Assembly (NCBI GenBank): GCA_018818065.1
Contig: JAHISV010000011.1
Location: 1 to 64,000 of the forward strand
Source of the DNA: Bacteroidota bacterium
GTDB lineage: Bacteria > Bacteroidota > Ignavibacteria > Ignavibacteriales > Melioribacteraceae
Direction: 5' to 3'
Length of the DNA stretch: 64,000 bases
Shown here: positions 61,443 through 64,000 of the stretch, in pieces
How the letters are laid out: every line of letters begins with the position of its first letter
How positions within the stretch are numbered: position 1 is the stretch's first letter
Position numbers and translations under genes: made by a program
The notes under the pieces: model-generated
What the model was told of the DNA's origin: nothing
The model's input: only the letters and a program-made list of their open reading frames with translations
Database searches by the model: none

Positions 61443-63676
61443 AATTCTACCCTGATAGTTGCTGTTGGAAGGAATGGAAGCATATTTACTCTTTCACCCG
61501 TTGCAAGGGAGTAATAGAACAGGTTTTCACGGTTGTAAACGTTCATTATGCTGAAGTCTAAATTGACTTTAGCAAAATCAAAATCGAATGTTTTCGATAA
61601 TGTAAAATCCATTCGATGATAATCCGGTAATCGTCCCAGATTGGTTATATCAAGGATTCTAATGGTTTTTATCATGTAATCCTGAAACCATTCATTGAAT
61701 AGATCATTCATGAAAAGCTGATCAGTAAATCCTGCTAATTTGGTAAAAGGCACTCCTGAGTTATATTTCAATACAATACTAGTTGACCATCCTTTGCCCA
61801 AATCAATTTCACCAGAAATTTTAAAATTATGCCTTGAATCGTAATTAGGATAATAACGTTTCCCAAGCTTTTCGCGATATGCCCAGGCTAGTGTATATGA
61901 TGTAGATAATTTGAACGGCTCATTAATATAATTAAGGGAAAACTCATTACCATATGATAAACTAGTCCCTCCAATTAAATCATGGTCAGTAGGTAAATAT
62001 TTTTCCGGGTTAAGTATTGCGACATTTGTTGATTTCTTGTAATACGATTCGATAGACAGATCAAGAACTCTTGATAAATTTAGAATAGCTCCCAAAGAAT
62101 ATTGAATCGAGCGTGCTGGTTTAAGGTAACTTGGATAAATTATCCAAGGCTCTACTATTGATATTACTTCGTTTTCACTTAGTACAGTAGTCATTTCCTG
62201 CCTGTAAATACCCCATGCGCCTTTTAGGGTAACACCATTCATTGGAATAATCGTAAAACTTACCCGTGGTTCAAATCGTTCGGTGAATTTTTCAGAACCA
62301 TTCATTGAAGTGAGACCAACTCTTAAACCCGCATCCAGTCCAAAGTTCTCAAATCGCATCACCTTATACTTACTATATATGCTTATATTAGTGCCTGAAG
62401 TTCCTATATCACCGGAGTATCCCTGAGCATTCTCAAGAAATAAAGAAGTTTTAACCTCCTTTATATGAAATCCAAAACCCAATTCATCTTTGCTGTCAAA
62501 CATGTAGGTAAGATCCGCCGTAAGACCTAAATCGGTAACCTTGTTGTTTCTTTGTAAGACTTTGCTAAACTTGGGTATTAAATCGCCCTGAAAAACACTT
62601 ACGTTAAATCCGAGTTCCATAAACAGGGGAACATCCCCGACATAAAACCACTTAAATCCGAACACATTGTTTTTAAGTCGATAGTCCTCAATTTTTGAAC
62701 TCTCGTTACTAATTTTATCGTCACTAAAGAAGCCATGAATGGAAAAACTACCACCCTTAAGAAAATCCGGATTATTATAATATAACTTAAAAGACAAATC
62801 GTAAAAGTCAGCCGGAACATTTCTTTCATTCAGAAATTTTTTTAAAATATCATTGGAGTAACTTTTTCTTCCACTAAGGTAAAAAGCTCCATCTGGTATA
62901 GGCCCCTCAATTAGCAATTTGCCTGAAAGAAAACTTGTATTCACTTTACCTGACAGTCTGTTTTGATTCCCTTTTTTAGAGAGAACGTTCAAAATAGAGG
63001 AGAGTCTGCCTCCGAATTGAGCCGGGAATCCACCCCGATAAAATTCTATACTATTGATGATATCCGGATCAATTGCACTGAACAAACCCAGCGCGTGGAA
63101 GGGACTATATATGGGTATTCCATCCAGCAAAACCAGGTTCTCATTTGAGGCACCCCCGCGGACATAGTATCTGGCAGATACATCGCCCGTTGTACTTACA
63201 CCCGGCAGATTTTGAAGTGACCTAAACAAATCGGTTTCAACGCTTTTAGGTAAAGCCTCCAGGTCTTTAATTGCTAATCTTTGAAGTCCTATATCAGTTT
63301 CATTACTTTCTACAATTCTCTGCCCAATCATTTCTATAGATTGTAATTGAACACTGGTAGGGACCAACTCAATATCAATTTGAGTAATTTTATCGGGTTG
63401 CACATAAACAGTGATGCTTTTTGAATTAAACCCGACATAAGAGGCAATAATTGTATACTCCCGACGTGCTTCCAGAGATGGTATTATAAAGTACCCGCGT
63501 GCATCCGTAGAGGCTCCGGTTGACAATTCCTTAAGCAGAACGTTTCCGTAAACCAGAGCTTCTCCGCTTGTAGAGTCTGTAACAAGCCCTCTTATTGTTC
63601 CTCTTTCCTGTGCTGAAGCTTGATGACTAAGGAAGAGGAGAATGATAGAAATGGTTAAAAATGATTTTAATCTCAT
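61439..63676 (-). CDS. TonB-dependent receptor with carboxypeptidase-regulatory-like domain
   Basis: 745 residues. Signal peptide (to about residue 22), CarboxypepD_reg domain (GTIRGLVTDSTSGEALVYGN, ASYVGFNSKSI), plug (LFRSLQNLPGVST, YYVRGGASNENLVLLDGIPIY, FYRGGFPAQFGGRLSSILNV) and a barrel ending ATIRVEL. It is the first gene of an operon with DUF4249 and a PEGA/propeller lipoprotein, so it should import whatever they capture. A TACTTTTG -7 element lies 39 nt upstream on the minus strand. An AraC-type regulator gene lies 113 nt upstream in the same direction and may control it. Confidence 0.92.
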   Translation of the reverse strand: MRLKSFLTISIILLFLSHQASAQERGTIRGLVTDSTSGEALVYGNVLLKELSTGASTDARGYFIIPSLEARREYTIIASYVGFNSKSITVYVQPDKITQIDIELVPTSVQLQSIEMIGQRIVESNETDIGLQRLAIKDLEALPKSVETDLFRSLQNLPGVSTTGDVSARYYVRGGASNENLVLLDGIPIYSPFHALGLFSAIDPDIINSIEFYRGGFPAQFGGRLSSILNVLSKKGNQNRLSGKVNTSFLSGKLLIEGPIPDGAFYLSGRKSYSNDILKKFLNERNVPADFYDLSFKLYYNNPDFLKGGSFSIHGFFSDDKISNESSKIEDYRLKNNVFGFKWFYVGDVPLFMELGFNVSVFQGDLIPKFSKVLQRNNKVTDLGLTADLTYMFDSKDELGFGFHIKEVKTSLFLENAQGYSGDIGTSGTNISIYSKYKVMRFENFGLDAGLRVGLTSMNGSEKFTERFEPRVSFTIIPMNGVTLKGAWGIYRQEMTTVLSENEVISIVEPWIIYPSYLKPARSIQYSLGAILNLSRVLDLSIESYYKKSTNVAILNPEKYLPTDHDLIGGTSLSYGNEFSLNYINEPFKLSTSYTLAWAYREKLGKRYYPNYDSRHNFKISGEIDLGKGWSTSIVLKYNSGVPFTKLAGFTDQLFMNDLFNEWFQDYMIKTIRILDITNLGRLPDYHRMDFTLSKTFDFDFAKVNLDFSIMNVYNRENLFYYSLATGERVNMLPFLPTATIRVEL

Positions 63677-63714
63677 CGTATACGAAATCCCCCAGTAATT
63701 TGAAAAGAATAGTG

Positions 63715-63722
63715 CAAAAGTA
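63715..63722 (-). promoter_or_regulatory. Probable -7 element of the TonB/DUF4249 operon
   Basis: The minus strand reads TACTTTTG, an exact TANNTTTG, 38 nt before the receptor start codon. The expected TTTG upstream is not evident, which is common for promoters that need an activator such as the adjacent AraC protein. Confidence 0.5.
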
Positions 63723-63789
63723 GGTTAATAAAAAGGTATTGTCGTCCGGTTTCTTGATATTAGACCAGGAAATGATTGAAGGGATTAAT

Positions 63790-64000
63790 TTATACCCTGT
63801 TTTTGCTGATAATGTTATCTCTGTATTCGGTAGGGGTCAGGTTCATTTTCTTTTTAAAAACAAGATTGAAGGTGGATTTTGAATTGAATCCGGAGGCGAA
63901 AGCCATTTCAAGGATTGATATGTTATCGTTTTTAGGATCAATAAGTTTTTTCTTCACTTCTTCAATTCTGAAATCGGATATGTAATCACTAAAACTGCCG
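63790..64000 (-). CDS. AraC-family transcriptional regulator (3' end, runs off the right edge)
   Basis: Seventy codons are readable on the minus strand from the right edge to a stop at 63790-63792. They contain the second half of an AraC DNA-binding domain: FSDYISDFRIEEVKKKL, ISILEMAFASGFNSKSTFN, then LVFKKKMNLTPTEYRDN. This is the typical second helix-turn-helix with the conserved FNSKSTFNxxFKKxxxxTPxEYR pattern. The N-terminal part is beyond the window. No start codon of the gene lies inside the window. It precedes the TonB/DUF4249 operon on the same strand and is a candidate activator of it. Confidence 0.88.
   Translation of the reverse strand, partial: GSFSDYISDFRIEEVKKKLIDPKNDNISILEMAFASGFNSKSTFNLVFKKKMNLTPTEYRDNIISKNRV

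Overview
The window is AT-rich DNA from a bacterium of the FCB group, most likely Bacteroidota or Ignavibacteriota/Chlorobiota. This is inferred from four signs. Several upstream regions carry the TANNTTTG -7 element of that group, with TTTG about 20 nt upstream in the best cases (24398-24429, 30345-30376). There are many TonB-dependent receptors, two of them with carboxypeptidase-regulatory domains. DUF4249, DUF5916/CBM9, BACON-like and PD40 envelope proteins are present. Lipoproteins are abundant. No mobile element with a transposase, no CRISPR array and no rRNA are visible.

Layout. 1-5.2 kb: the 5' part of a GIY-YIG nuclease gene butted against a tRNA-Ser(CGA) on the minus strand, two tandem paralogous TonB receptors, and a tRNA-Ser(GGA). 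5.2-12.2 kb: PdxB (vitamin B6), glycerate kinase, a TPR histidine kinase, a 71-residue orphan, a MORN-repeat tail-anchored protein and an uncharacterised exported protein. 12.2-20.6 kb: a translationally coupled PAS kinase / NtrC-type sigma-54 activator pair, a membrane-bound LuxR regulator followed by a TonB receptor, and a secreted esterase. 20.6-30.3 kb: a lipoprotein of eleven BACON-like repeats, a methyltransferase, a NimA-like flavoprotein, an M13 peptidase lipoprotein, a bacteriohemerythrin and an M20 peptidase. 30.3-37.5 kb: a five-gene TetR-TolC-MFP-RND-crotonase efflux operon with an operator-like dyad over its promoter. 37.5-41.3 kb: a TPR-PAS histidine kinase and an octaheme HAO-like cytochrome, both minus strand. 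41.8-51.3 kb: six exported proteins in one direction (PD40 lipoprotein, DUF5916, ankyrin-metallo-beta-lactamase, exported SAM methyltransferase, DUF5916, PD40 lipoprotein), most with a run of five or six G directly before the start codon. 51.6-59.0 kb: a compact PrkA / DUF444 / SpoVR / second PrkA-like operon. 59.0-64.0 kb: a minus-strand operon of TonB receptor, DUF4249 lipoprotein and PEGA/propeller lipoprotein, preceded by the 3' end of an AraC-type regulator.

How it works together. Much of the window deals with the envelope: uptake receptors, surface lipoproteins, efflux and sensor kinases that read periplasmic signals. The most system-like blocks are the four-gene PrkA-SpoVR operon, which adds a divergent second AAA/PrkA-like protein to the known three-gene stress module, and the near-symmetrical PD40/DUF5916 cluster enclosing two exported enzymes. 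Smaller unusual points are a nuclease start codon 3 nt after a tRNA, an RND pump lacking the usual proton-relay residues, a crotonase in an efflux operon without either catalytic Glu, and the G-run leaders that precede exported-protein genes only.

Two genes cut by the window edges (1-82 and 63790-64000) were found by reading the minus strand directly. Several start codons were moved downstream of the longest reading frame because a ribosome binding site and signal peptide support the inner start.
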